From Novosphingobium fluoreni (GTDB lineage Bacteria > Pseudomonadota > Alphaproteobacteria > Sphingomonadales > Sphingomonadaceae), in NCBI RefSeq assembly GCF_014196615.1, contig NZ_JACIDY010000002.1, forward strand, positions 620,001 to 684,000: a stretch of 64,000 nucleotides of DNA, in the 5' to 3' direction. The notes below the pieces were generated by a model. It did no database searches and had not been told where the DNA came from. It saw nothing but the letters and a program-made list of their open reading frames with translations. The number at the start of each line of letters is the position of its first letter. Within the stretch, counting starts at the first letter, position 1. A program made the position numbers and the translations under genes. Of this stretch, positions 29,710-38,430 are shown one piece after another.

Positions 29710-32370
29710 TTAGCTCCGCAGGCGCTCAATCCCTTGGGCCAGCGCCACGTAGAGCTTGCCCATGTCCGAAGACAGCAGTGTCACGCCCAAGGCATGGCCT
29801 TCGCGGGTCGAGAGGATCTGCCGCAGCAGCGCTTCGAAGTCGTGGATATAGCGGCTGACATGCTCGCGGAAAGTGTCGTCTCGCTCGAACAGTTGCTGGA
29901 TCGCTTTCACTTCGCCCGCATCAAGCAAGGACACGGCCCGGCGGGCAAAGATGCCACGGTCGCCGCGCAGATAGGCCGACCATGCGGTGTCAGCGACATC
30001 GCTCGACAGCGCCGTGGCAATGTCGATCGCGTTTGATTTCAGCGAGTCAACGATCAGCGCGGCGTTTCGGCTGAAGTCGTTGTCGACCTGCTCCTGCGCG
30101 ATTTCCCGCGCGAGGGCGACCCGGCTTTCCAGTCCGACCACGGCGTCTTCCATCGCGGACAGTTGCTCGCGCATCTGCAGCGCCGCCTCGCGGCCAGCGC
30201 CAGACGCATGGGCGACGGCCTGCTCCAGCGCACCGGCCGCCTCGGCCGCACGCGGGCGCATGACACGGTCGATCGCCTTCGCGCTTTCGTCGCCCAACTG
30301 GTCGGCCAGTTTGCGCACGCGGCTCGCACCCTCTTCCTCGAGGCTGGCGAGCGCGGCCCGGACGGAAGCGGACAATTGCTCAACCGCTGCGCCTAGTTCC
30401 TCGCGAGTTCGCAGGCCAACGCGTTCGCTGGTCCGTTCCACGTCTTCCAAGGCGGCGCGCAAGGCCCCGATCTCAGCGTAATGCGTCTCGTTGTGTTCGG
30501 AGAGGGCGGACTGGCCGCTGGCGAGTTCGGCCTGCACCGAAAGCACCGCCTCGCGCGTGCCGTCGATCGCCGTATGCAATTCGCCGCTGCGGCGAGCGCC
30601 CGCGCCGATGTCGTCGATCAGCTGCAACACTTTGTCTCCCAGGCGGGAGAGGCGATCGTCCGCCACCGAGAGCGCTTCGGGCAACACGCCGGAGCTATGC
30701 TTGGCGCTGGCCTGGATCAGTTCGAGCAGGCGCACGCTGGCGTCGGTCAACTTCTCGACCTCGCCCTCGGTCGCGGCCAGCGTCGTGCGTGATGCGGTCA
30801 GGCGGTCGCTCAGCACCGCCAGGCTTCGGGAGAGGACACCCTCTGCCTCGGCACCGCTTTGCGCGATAGCCGCCAACCGTTCGCTGTGATCGCTGAGCGA
30901 TCCGACCAGCGCTTCGCTACGCCAGGCGAGGGCATCGGAGTGCCGCTCGTGTTCGGCCAGTCGCTCCGCCACCGCACCGTCCAGTGCCGCAAGCTGCGAC
31001 TGGATACGCGTCAGTGCCGCCTGCTCGCCGGCAGAGATCTGCGATTGCAGTTCGCCCGCCCGCGCGCGCAAGCGATCGACGCGTTCTTCCAGTGCGGCCA
31101 AGGCGGCCTTGTCGGTCGCCGCAAATTGCGTGCGCAATTCCTCGCCGCTGCGCGAGAGCTTGTTCGCACGTTCATCCAGTGATTCAAGGCTGGCGCGCTC
31201 GACTTCGGTGATGCGGGCTTCCAGTTCGGCGCGGCGTTCCTCGATGGTGGAGAGGCGGCCGTTCCAGGCTTCGACCGCGCGGCCCTCGCTATCCTGCAAG
31301 GCGCGACCGACGACGCCGCTTTCATCGCGCAAGGCGGTCAGGCGGGCGCGCAACGACGTGAGGCTTTCGGCCTCATGATGGTCGAGCGAGGCTCGGGCTT
31401 CTTCCACTTCCTGGGCCAGGGCGGCGGCGCGGGTGCGGATCGCCGCCAGCATCTCCACCTCGTCCCGCTCCAGGCTGGTGCGGAATTCGGCACCGCGCTG
31501 GGCCAGGGCGTCAAAACGATGCGACGCCAGTTTTTCGAGATCGTCGCAGACGCGGCGGAAATCATCGGCGGCCGCTGTCATCGACTGGCGGACGACGCCA
31601 ACCTGCGCCTCGCTCGCCGCGCCGACATCGCTGAGCCGCTCAAACCCGGATACCAGATCCTGCAACTGGCTTTGCGCGGTCCGCCCGGCGTTGGCGATGT
31701 GGTTGGTCACGTCCTTGGCGGAACTGGCGATCACCGGCAATTGGCCGCGCAGGCGATCCATGTTTTCCAGTGCGGTCTTGCTGACGGCCTGGATGGTTTC
31801 CAGCCGCCCGCCGTTTTCGACGATGAGCGATTGGAGGCGATCGGCGTTCTGCGTCAGGCGCTCTACCGCCAGCCGTCCCAGCGTCTCCAGGTCGCGGGAC
31901 TGTGCCGCGACGAATTCGCGCGCCAGGCTAAGCTCTCCGTTGACGCTGGACAGCCGTGTCTGCAGCAGGGCGCTTTCCCGCGAAAGCAGGGCGGCGGCAT
32001 CGCCAAAGCGCCCGGCCTCGCGTCGGCTGGTGCGCATGGCCAGCAGCCATACTGCGACGACGAGCAGGACCGGCACCGCCCACTGCATGACCATCGCCGG
32101 CACCTGGCCCGGCGGCAGCGTGGCCAGCGCTGCCCATTGCGACCAGAAAAAGAAACCTGTCCACAGCGCAATCACGCCAAAGGCCCCGGCCATCGGCAGA
32201 ACGTCAGATCGGGAGGCGGCGACGGGCTCGTCCTCGATCCAAGCGGAGGCGTCGATCATATCCGATTCGCTCTCGGGCATGCCCGGTGTGTCCTGAAACG
32301 GGGCAGTTTCTGCGCCGTTTTGTTCGGATGCGTTCGCCCCGAAGGCGATTATGCGTGTTTCCCCTGACAT
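29710..32370 (-). CDS. Large membrane-anchored coiled-coil protein
   Basis: 886 residues. An acidic N-terminus (1-57) is followed by two transmembrane helices (about 59-80 and 93-112), placing both ends in the cytoplasm. Residues 120-780 are almost entirely helical heptad-type sequence rich in Ala/Glu/Arg/Leu with repeated RxxELEARITE-like units. The last 100 residues (from about DVADTAWSAYLRGDRGIF) form a distinct, probably globular domain ending LYVALAQGIERLRS. I know no biochemical function; the architecture resembles scaffold, chromosome-tethering or envelope-organising proteins. It is divergent from the Hpt-like gene across a 71-bp region holding two palindromes. Confidence 0.8.
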   Translation of the reverse strand: MSGETRIIAFGANASEQNGAETAPFQDTPGMPESESDMIDASAWIEDEPVAASRSDVLPMAGAFGVIALWTGFFFWSQWAALATLPPGQVPAMVMQWAVPVLLVVAVWLLAMRTSRREAGRFGDAAALLSRESALLQTRLSSVNGELSLAREFVAAQSRDLETLGRLAVERLTQNADRLQSLIVENGGRLETIQAVSKTALENMDRLRGQLPVIASSAKDVTNHIANAGRTAQSQLQDLVSGFERLSDVGAASEAQVGVVRQSMTAAADDFRRVCDDLEKLASHRFDALAQRGAEFRTSLERDEVEMLAAIRTRAAALAQEVEEARASLDHHEAESLTSLRARLTALRDESGVVGRALQDSEGRAVEAWNGRLSTIEERRAELEARITEVERASLESLDERANKLSRSGEELRTQFAATDKAALAALEERVDRLRARAGELQSQISAGEQAALTRIQSQLAALDGAVAERLAEHERHSDALAWRSEALVGSLSDHSERLAAIAQSGAEAEGVLSRSLAVLSDRLTASRTTLAATEGEVEKLTDASVRLLELIQASAKHSSGVLPEALSVADDRLSRLGDKVLQLIDDIGAGARRSGELHTAIDGTREAVLSVQAELASGQSALSEHNETHYAEIGALRAALEDVERTSERVGLRTREELGAAVEQLSASVRAALASLEEEGASRVRKLADQLGDESAKAIDRVMRPRAAEAAGALEQAVAHASGAGREAALQMREQLSAMEDAVVGLESRVALAREIAQEQVDNDFSRNAALIVDSLKSNAIDIATALSSDVADTAWSAYLRGDRGIFARRAVSLLDAGEVKAIQQLFERDDTFREHVSRYIHDFEALLRQILSTREGHALGVTLLSSDMGKLYVALAQGIERLRS

Positions 32371-32402
32371 CGTCGGAAAATATCACGAAGGGGCCGTCGC
32401 GT

Positions 32403-32427
32403 TAAACCCCGGTTTAGCCCTAGGGCT
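32403..32427. promoter_or_regulatory. Two adjacent palindromes in a divergent promoter
   Basis: TAAACCCCGGTTTA (32403-32416, 6-bp arms) abuts the perfect 12-bp palindrome AGCCCTAGGGCT (32416-32427). They occupy the middle of the short intergenic space between the coiled-coil gene and the Hpt-like gene. Candidate operators for coordinated control of both units. Confidence 0.45.
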
Positions 32428-32441
32428 TACCACGCTTGTGG

Positions 32442-32744
32442 ATGGCGTACGAAGCAGGTGCCCTTGAAGCCACGCTACAGGCTGCGGCAGGCGGTGATGC
32501 GGCTCTGTTCGAGGAACTGCGCACGGCGTTCGTGGATAGCGTCGCGCGCCAGGTCGACTTGCTGGAGCGCGCCCGTTGCGATGGCAATTGGACGATCGCG
32601 GCAGTGCGGTTGAAAGGGTTGGCCGCCTCGTTCCACTCCGAAGCGTTGCTGGAACTGGCCGAGGAGGCCTTGGAAGCCGCTCCCGGAGAGCCGATGGCGG
32701 TGCGACGGCTCAAGAGCTACCTGGCGACATTCGCGACCCCTTGA
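32442..32744 (+). CDS. Hpt-like four-helix protein lacking the phospho-histidine
   Basis: 100 residues, all helical, with the spacing of a histidine phosphotransfer (Hpt) domain. Functional Hpt domains have the pattern A-H-x-L-K-G. Here the matching segment is IAAVRLKGLAASFHSEALLEL, with V55 in the histidine position and L-K-G retained. It therefore should not carry phosphate by the usual mechanism and may act as an inhibitor or docking mimic. An upstream in-frame TTG at 32436 is possible; the ATG at 32442 is preferred. It is first in a same-strand cluster of four genes. Confidence 0.65.
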   Translation: MAYEAGALEATLQAAAGGDAALFEELRTAFVDSVARQVDLLERARCDGNWTIAAVRLKGLAASFHSEALLELAEEALEAAPGEPMAVRRLKSYLATFATP

Positions 32745-32898
32745 GTACGCAAAAGCAGTTTTCCGGAAGGCCTCTTCGCGTCGCGCTTGGCACTTTCGTC
32801 ATCAGTGCCTAGGACAGCATCGTCCGGTTGGACGGGAACAGGGCTTCCCGAACGTCAGGATAGATGGAGATATCACTCTGCGCACCGCCCTGCTTGCC

Positions 32899-34089
32899 AT
32901 GCTGGACCCCGTGGGAGGCTCGATGGCCTACCCCCGCGCGTTCCTGCGCATCGCCGGGACGACGCTGGCGCAGCATCAACTGGGCATGGCCCTTGCCTTG
33001 GATTGCCAGCGCGTGATCTGCCTCGCGCGGGGGCCGTCGCCAGAGCTGAACGCCGTCCAGCGCGCGGTAGAGGCGGCGGGCCTGCGCTTCCATATCGTGG
33101 CGGGACCGCAGCAGTTGTCCGCCCTTGTCACCGCTACCGACGAACTGATCGTGATCACCGAGGGCGTCTTTGCCGAGCCGGGTGACGTAGCGGAACTTCT
33201 GGAAGGTACCCGCCCGGTCGTCCTGGCGCTGCCCGATGACGGAGCGGTGGCCGAAGGGTTCGAACGGCTGGACATCAACCACGCCGCCGCTGGCGTGATG
33301 CGTATTCCCGGCTCCCTGGTGGAGCGATTGCATGACCTGCCGGCGGACTGCGATGCGGCATCGGCGTTGACGCGTATCGCGCTGCAATCCGGCGCGCAGA
33401 TGCAATACGTTCCGGCCGAGGAGCGAACGGCGGCGAACTGGCGCATGGTCCGCTCCGAGGCGGATGCGCTGATGATCGAGACGGACTGGCTGCGATTGCG
33501 GCTGGCGGGTGGTCCGGCTGTGACGTTGTCTGATCGGCTGGCGCGGGCGGGCGTACTTTCTTTCGGATCCTCTCTGCTGCATGGCGGCAACGCCAGCGGC
33601 ATGACAGGGCTGGGGGTGATGCTGGCGATGGCTCTGGCCCTGGCGCTGGGTTTTGCCGGGCTGACGGTGCCCGCGTTCGTGGTCATTGCGCTGGGCTGGG
33701 TGATGGCGCGCGCGACGGGTCTGCTGCGCAATGCCGAGCGACACGCCCATCGCGTGTTGGCCCCGGCGATCCCGCGCGCCGACGTGCTGGGCTGGGCGGT
33801 GGACGTGACGCTGGTGATCGTCGGCGTCGTGGGTGTCACGGCCGCTGAGGACGGCGTGCCGATCCCCCTGGAGTACCGTATCTTCGCCCCCGTGATGCTG
33901 ATGTTGATGGTACATCTTGCTTCGCGTTTGCTGGCTGGTCGCCTGGCTGCCTGGACGTGTGACCGCGCAGCGCTGGCGCTGCTGCTGGCGGTCGCAGCCG
34001 CTTTGGGATACCTGGGCATCGTGATCCGGATCGCCGCCGTCGCTCTGGCGATCGCCGCCGTGCTGCTGCCGCCGCGTCGCTCGGCGTAA
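32899..34089 (+). CDS. Nucleotidyltransferase-like membrane protein (no catalytic signature)
   Basis: 396 residues. The N-terminal 210 residues (PRAFLRIAGTTLAQHQLGMALALDCQRVICLAR...) resemble the Rossmann-like core of MobA/IspD-type nucleotidyltransferases. The pyrophosphate-binding Gly-rich loop and metal aspartates are not recognisable. The C-terminal part has about five transmembrane helices. The arrangement recalls cytidylyltransferase/CDP-alcohol phosphatidyltransferase fusions, but the DxxDGxxAR motif is missing. The start at 32899 is uncertain: ATG 32923 has a better SD (GGGAGG). Function unknown; it probably works with the flanking Hpt-like and kinase-like proteins. Confidence 0.6.
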   Translation: MLDPVGGSMAYPRAFLRIAGTTLAQHQLGMALALDCQRVICLARGPSPELNAVQRAVEAAGLRFHIVAGPQQLSALVTATDELIVITEGVFAEPGDVAELLEGTRPVVLALPDDGAVAEGFERLDINHAAAGVMRIPGSLVERLHDLPADCDAASALTRIALQSGAQMQYVPAEERTAANWRMVRSEADALMIETDWLRLRLAGGPAVTLSDRLARAGVLSFGSSLLHGGNASGMTGLGVMLAMALALALGFAGLTVPAFVVIALGWVMARATGLLRNAERHAHRVLAPAIPRADVLGWAVDVTLVIVGVVGVTAAEDGVPIPLEYRIFAPVMLMLMVHLASRLLAGRLAAWTCDRAALALLLAVAAALGYLGIVIRIAAVALAIAAVLLPPRRSA

Positions 34090-34141
34090 TGGTTGGCGCT
34101 GGATAACCCGGCCTTAACCAGCGCAGGCTTATCGATCACGT

Positions 34142-35068
34142 ATGTTCGATCCCCTCGCGCGCACCAGCAATGGGCTTTCCATCACGGATACCGTGCGCGC
34201 AGCGTTGGCCCGCGACGACGCGCTGGCCGATACGGTCCAGCCGATTTTGCGCCACCTCATCGCCAGCGATCACGGTCCGCTGTTCGGCGATGCGATCATC
34301 GCCCAGATATTGGGAACGAGCCAGGACTTGTCCCGCCAGCTGCTAAGCCGCCACGCCGGTCGCCCCGTGGCGGGGGAGCCGTTCGTCGAAGAGAGGGTAG
34401 GGGCGCTGGGCGATGTCCTGCTGGATGATCCAGCCTTGCTTGCGCACCTCCACGGCCAGGCGCTGGAATGGCATGTCTGTGCGCAACTGCAGGATGCGCC
34501 GGCGTTGGATCCGGTGATATCGCCCTTGTTGCAAGCGTTTGTCGCCAGTCACGAGCCCTCGTTGAACGGTGCGGCTCTGAAGGTTCTGGCGGCGCAAACG
34601 CGCTGGCGGCAGTCCAGCCGGCGCATGCAGTTGCCGCTGCAAGAGCTTCCCGCAGACCTGCTGCAAGCGGCGCTTGTCGCGACGCGCGCCGTCACGCCGA
34701 TCGGCTCGCCCTGCGAGCCGCAAATCCGGCAGGCCTATGACGAGGGCGCAACCCGTATCGCACTGTTGGCACGGCTTGTTACCGAGCTGGGAACGGATGC
34801 CATAACCGCGCTCGATCTGAGCCGCGCGGGTGGCAGTCTCTTCGTGAGTGCAGTGGCGCAACAGACCGGGCAGGATCGTGACAGGGTGCTGCGTTCGATC
34901 GTCGCCGGCCAGTCCTTGCGCCTGGCGCTGTCCCTGATCGCAGCGGGGATGCCGGTGGCGATGGCGCAGCAGCAAATTGTGACGCTCCATCCCGATGCCA
35001 TGCTGCCTGACGGTTTGGCCGGTCTGACCTCTGGCGAGGCCGCCGCGTTGCTGGCAGGAGCCGCTTGA
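34142..35068 (+). CDS. DUF2336-like helical protein
   Basis: 308 residues, entirely predicted alpha-helical with repeated short helices, no signal peptide and no membrane segment. Motif-like stretches are LLQAFVASHEPSLNGAALKVLAAQTRWRQ-type (two helices around 130-160) and LSRAGGSLFVSAVAQQTGQD. The overall look matches proteins annotated DUF2336 near sensor kinases in alphaproteobacteria; that assignment is from memory and moderate. Its stop overlaps the next gene's TTG (TTGA), so it is coupled to the histidine-kinase-like protein. Confidence 0.6.
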   Translation: MFDPLARTSNGLSITDTVRAALARDDALADTVQPILRHLIASDHGPLFGDAIIAQILGTSQDLSRQLLSRHAGRPVAGEPFVEERVGALGDVLLDDPALLAHLHGQALEWHVCAQLQDAPALDPVISPLLQAFVASHEPSLNGAALKVLAAQTRWRQSSRRMQLPLQELPADLLQAALVATRAVTPIGSPCEPQIRQAYDEGATRIALLARLVTELGTDAITALDLSRAGGSLFVSAVAQQTGQDRDRVLRSIVAGQSLRLALSLIAAGMPVAMAQQQIVTLHPDAMLPDGLAGLTSGEAAALLAGAA

Positions 35069-36456
35069 GCGTGGACCTGGCAGAACCGATCCTGGCCCGC
35101 GCGGTTAGCGACGCGCTCGACACCTTCGTAGAGGCGGACGAGCCGCTGGCGGGGTTGCAGCACAGCTGCGGCGGGGAAATCCCGGGCCCCATCGCGATCC
35201 CGGAATTGCTCGAACTGGTGCGCCGCGCCCGCCGCTATGGTTTCCGCCTTGCACGAGCGATCCATGCGCAGGATGGCTCCGAGAACATCACTGCCTGGGT
35301 CGAAGTCGATCCGTGTATCGCCGATGGAGGTTGCGAGATCATCCTGCGCAGCTGGCAGTCGGCTTCGGTCGTGCCGGACGATGCCGCAACCGTTCTTTCC
35401 CGCCGCACCTTGCTTGATCGAGAGATGGCGGAATTGAGCGCGCTGCTGGATGCGGATCAGCGTCTCGTGATGGTCACCCAGGCCTTGGGTGAGTTACAAT
35501 CGCTAGGCACAGAGATGACCGCCGGCATCGGCCAGCCATTTACCGATTTCCTTGCGCCGCAGATCCACAGCGCCGCCGTGTTGCACTGGCGGATGCTGGA
35601 TGGGGCGCCCGTGGCGATCGAGGGGTCGCAGCGGCCGTGGAGGATCGTCCTGGTTCCGCAGGGGCGACCGGGAGCGGACCCTTCCGGGTTCGAACTGCTG
35701 CTGGTATCTGACGAGCCGCCCCCAGCGGCGTCGGTTCAGGACGCTGCCGCACCGCAAGTCTCACCCGGACATGGCTTGGTCGGTCATGACCTGGCCCCGG
35801 TGCTGCGCCAGCCGATCGCCCGGATCGTCGCCAATGCCGAGACGATCCGCTCGCGCCTCGCAGGACCGTTGCCGGACGCTTACGCGGATTACGCGGGCGA
35901 GATCGCCAATGCCGGCCGCTTGCTGCTGGGGCTGCTGGAGGATTTGAGCGATCTGGAAGTAGTGGAATCTGAAAGCTTCGACACTGCACCCGATCGCATC
36001 GATCTGGCGGAGGTGGCGCGTCAGGCCTCCGGGATATTGAGCGTCCGGGCGCAGGAGAAGGGCATCACCGTCATCGTTCCCGCGCAGGACGCACGTTTAG
36101 GCGCGATCGCGGAGTTTCGCCGGGTTCTGCAAGTGCTGATCAACCTGATCGGCAACGCCATCCGCTATTCGCCGGAAGAATCGACGATCGAGGTCCGGCT
36201 GGAGCGGGATGAGCATCGCGTGCGGGTGATCGTGGCCGACCAGGGCCCCGGCCTTTCGGCCGAGCAACAGGGTATCGTGTTCGAAAAGTTCGAGCGGCTG
36301 GGCCGCAGCGGCGATGGCGGATCGGGCCTTGGCCTCTACATCTCGCGTCGATTGGCGCGGGCGATGGGTGGCGAGTTGTCAGTCGACAGCACGATCGGCG
36401 AGGGCGCGCGCTTCATTCTGGAGGTTCCCGCCGATCTTGCGGCGGACAAGTCGTGA
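35065..36456 (+). CDS. Histidine-kinase-like protein with altered phosphoacceptor motif
   Basis: 463 residues, no membrane helix. The N-terminal 230 residues are an unassigned sensory region. The dimerisation helix reads HDLAPVLRQPIARIVANAET: aligned with HELRTPL, the acceptor position is P245, and the nearest histidine (H241) lies one helical turn earlier. The HATPase domain is intact, with the N box VLINLIGNAIRYSPE, G1 VADQGPGLS, and F/G2 FEKFERLGRSGDGGSGLGLYI. It probably binds ATP but may not autophosphorylate canonically. It starts with TTG overlapping the DUF2336-like stop; GTG at 35071 is an alternative. No response regulator is adjacent. Confidence 0.75.
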   Translation: MSVDLAEPILARAVSDALDTFVEADEPLAGLQHSCGGEIPGPIAIPELLELVRRARRYGFRLARAIHAQDGSENITAWVEVDPCIADGGCEIILRSWQSASVVPDDAATVLSRRTLLDREMAELSALLDADQRLVMVTQALGELQSLGTEMTAGIGQPFTDFLAPQIHSAAVLHWRMLDGAPVAIEGSQRPWRIVLVPQGRPGADPSGFELLLVSDEPPPAASVQDAAAPQVSPGHGLVGHDLAPVLRQPIARIVANAETIRSRLAGPLPDAYADYAGEIANAGRLLLGLLEDLSDLEVVESESFDTAPDRIDLAEVARQASGILSVRAQEKGITVIVPAQDARLGAIAEFRRVLQVLINLIGNAIRYSPEESTIEVRLERDEHRVRVIVADQGPGLSAEQQGIVFEKFERLGRSGDGGSGLGLYISRRLARAMGGELSVDSTIGEGARFILEVPADLAADKS

Positions 36457-36475
36457 TTGCGCGCAGTCCCAAGGC

Positions 36476-36679
36476 TCAGCGTTGGCGCGGCAAGGCAAGC
36501 CACAGCACGATCGCCCCGGCCGCTGCCAACAGCAGGCCATTGCGCGCCCAGGTCCGATCCTGGAGCATGAAGCTGTCTGATGGCCATAACACCACGCCGG
36601 TGCCCTGGCCCAACCACAGCAGGCCCATTGCGATAGCCAGCACGGCGATGATGCAGGCGCCGATCCGCACGAAGCGCAT
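36476..36679 (-). CDS. Small two-helix membrane protein
   Basis: 67 residues from the ATG at 36679, which has a good GGAGGA about 9 bases upstream; a longer in-frame start at 36715 lacks one. Two hydrophobic helices (about 5-22 and 45-62) flank the segment WLGQGTGVVLWPSDSFMLQDRTW. This is a pattern I associate with small conserved sphingomonad membrane proteins of unknown role. It ends 19 bases from the convergent kinase-like gene and is divergent from the polytopic membrane protein. Confidence 0.6.
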   Translation of the reverse strand: MRFVRIGACIIAVLAIAMGLLWLGQGTGVVLWPSDSFMLQDRTWARNGLLLAAAGAIVLWLALPRQR

Positions 36680-36753
36680 GTCCGCTGGTTCCTCCGATAA
36701 TTCAGACACCAGCATATGCCCGATGGCATCAGATAGCGAGCAAAGCCTTCTCC

Positions 36754-38283
36754 ATGCTTTGCTTTAGTGTGGGACAGGGGCCTCGGGCTCGGACGCTCAG
36801 CCCCATTACTCTTGGCGTTATCGCGGCGGTGCTGGCGCTGGTGCCGGTTCTTGCCGTTTCGATACCGGGTTTTTCGGATGCCCCAGCCCATATGGCGCGG
36901 CACCACATCCTGGCGATGGCATCCTCAAGCACGCCGCTTTCCCACTACTTCGTGGTCCACTGGCAATGGATCGCCAACCTGGGGGAGGATATCCCAGCCG
37001 TTTTTCTGGCCCACTGGCTGGGAGGAGACCTGGCGACGCGGCTGGTATCAGCGGCCATCGCACCCCTGACGATCGCCGGCATTCTCGCCCTCTCGCGCGC
37101 CGCGCATGGCCGGGTTACGGGCAGCGCGATGCTGGCGACACCCTTGGCGCTCAACCAGGCGTGGATGTTCGGCTTTTTGAATTATTGCCTCGGCATCGCG
37201 CTCGCCCTGTTGACCGCCGCATGGCTTTTCTCCCGACAGCGTGAACGTCTACCCGAGCAGGCTATATTGGGTATCGCCGCGCTTGTAGTCTGGACCGCGC
37301 ACATGGCTGCCTGGGCCACGCTGCTGCTTCTGGCCGCCGCCAACGAATTGGCGCGCCTGCGCTCTATCCACGACATCTGGCCAGCAATCCGCCGGAATCT
37401 GCCGCTGATGCTGCCCGTTATCCCGCTGCTGATATGGCGCGCGCATTCGCACGGCGCAAACGTCACCTGGATCTACGAAGACGTGGTGCGATACAAATTA
37501 ACGGTCTTCGCCGGTTCACTGCGCGGCACCTGGATGAAACTGGACCTGGCGTTGCTTGGCGCGATATTTCTAAGCGCCCTTCTGGCGTTGCGCTGGACCG
37601 GACGGCAGAGACAAATGGAGCCTCGGCTGCTGATCGCAGCGCTACTGCTCGCAGCCGGAGCGCTGGCCGCCCCGCTTTACCTGCTCAACTCCTGGGGCAC
37701 CGACGTGCGCACCGCGCCGATCGCGATCATGCTGTTCGTGATGGCCGTGCGCCCGGCAATCGACCTACGCAAGGAACGCCTGGTATGCCTTATCGGGTTG
37801 AGCCTGTTTCTGGTGCGGCTGGGGAGCGTCACTTGGGCATGGGCGTCGCGCAGCGCTGAGTTGGAGCATCGCCTGACTATGCTGGATGCCGTGCCCCGTG
37901 GCGGCAAACTGGGCTATGTCTATGTGCGTGACAGTTGCGACGGCTGGGCGCTCACCCCTGATGAGAAGCTGGCAAGCTACGCGGTCACGCGCCGCGATGC
38001 CTTCGTCAACACACTCTTCATGGTCGACAATGCTAGGTTGTTGACGATCCGCGACCCCAAGTTTCAGGAGCGTTGGACCAGCGATTCCCAGCGTGTTACT
38101 TTGAAGTGCCCGGAAGATCGGGTGGATGCCGTTCAACTTCAGGAGCGGTTGCAGGCGATGCGTCAGGATCATTTCGACGCCATCTGGGTATCGGGCGTGC
38201 CTGCTGGTGAATTGCCGCCCGTGCCCGGCTATCGCGTCGTGCGCCATTTCCCCAAACAGGCGATGCTGGTGCAAAGGCGATAA
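36754..38283 (+). CDS. Polytopic membrane protein, GT-C glycosyltransferase-like
   Basis: 509 residues with about ten transmembrane helices followed by a 130-residue soluble C-terminal domain. The first extracytoplasmic loop (IPGFSDAPAHMARHHILAMAS) contains an Asp and His-rich stretch reminiscent of GT-C type glycosyltransferases, which use polyprenyl-linked sugars. The similarity is only architectural and no family signature can be named. The start ATG 36754 has a weak SD, and GTG 36769 is possible. It stands alone on the + strand; surface polysaccharide or membrane lipid modification is a reasonable but unproven guess. Confidence 0.55.
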   Translation: MLCFSVGQGPRARTLSPITLGVIAAVLALVPVLAVSIPGFSDAPAHMARHHILAMASSSTPLSHYFVVHWQWIANLGEDIPAVFLAHWLGGDLATRLVSAAIAPLTIAGILALSRAAHGRVTGSAMLATPLALNQAWMFGFLNYCLGIALALLTAAWLFSRQRERLPEQAILGIAALVVWTAHMAAWATLLLLAAANELARLRSIHDIWPAIRRNLPLMLPVIPLLIWRAHSHGANVTWIYEDVVRYKLTVFAGSLRGTWMKLDLALLGAIFLSALLALRWTGRQRQMEPRLLIAALLLAAGALAAPLYLLNSWGTDVRTAPIAIMLFVMAVRPAIDLRKERLVCLIGLSLFLVRLGSVTWAWASRSAELEHRLTMLDAVPRGGKLGYVYVRDSCDGWALTPDEKLASYAVTRRDAFVNTLFMVDNARLLTIRDPKFQERWTSDSQRVTLKCPEDRVDAVQLQERLQAMRQDHFDAIWVSGVPAGELPPVPGYRVVRHFPKQAMLVQRR

Positions 38284-38430
38284 GCGCTTTCTCGGCGCCG
38301 CACCGCTTTTACCGTAACTGCCTTGATAAAAGCGCACGATATGACGGGTGTGGCGGCCGAGCACCTCGACCGTTTCTCCTTTTGGGAAGCACCGTTGTGC
38401 TCGAATGGAAATGGCGCGAGGGTTGATTGG

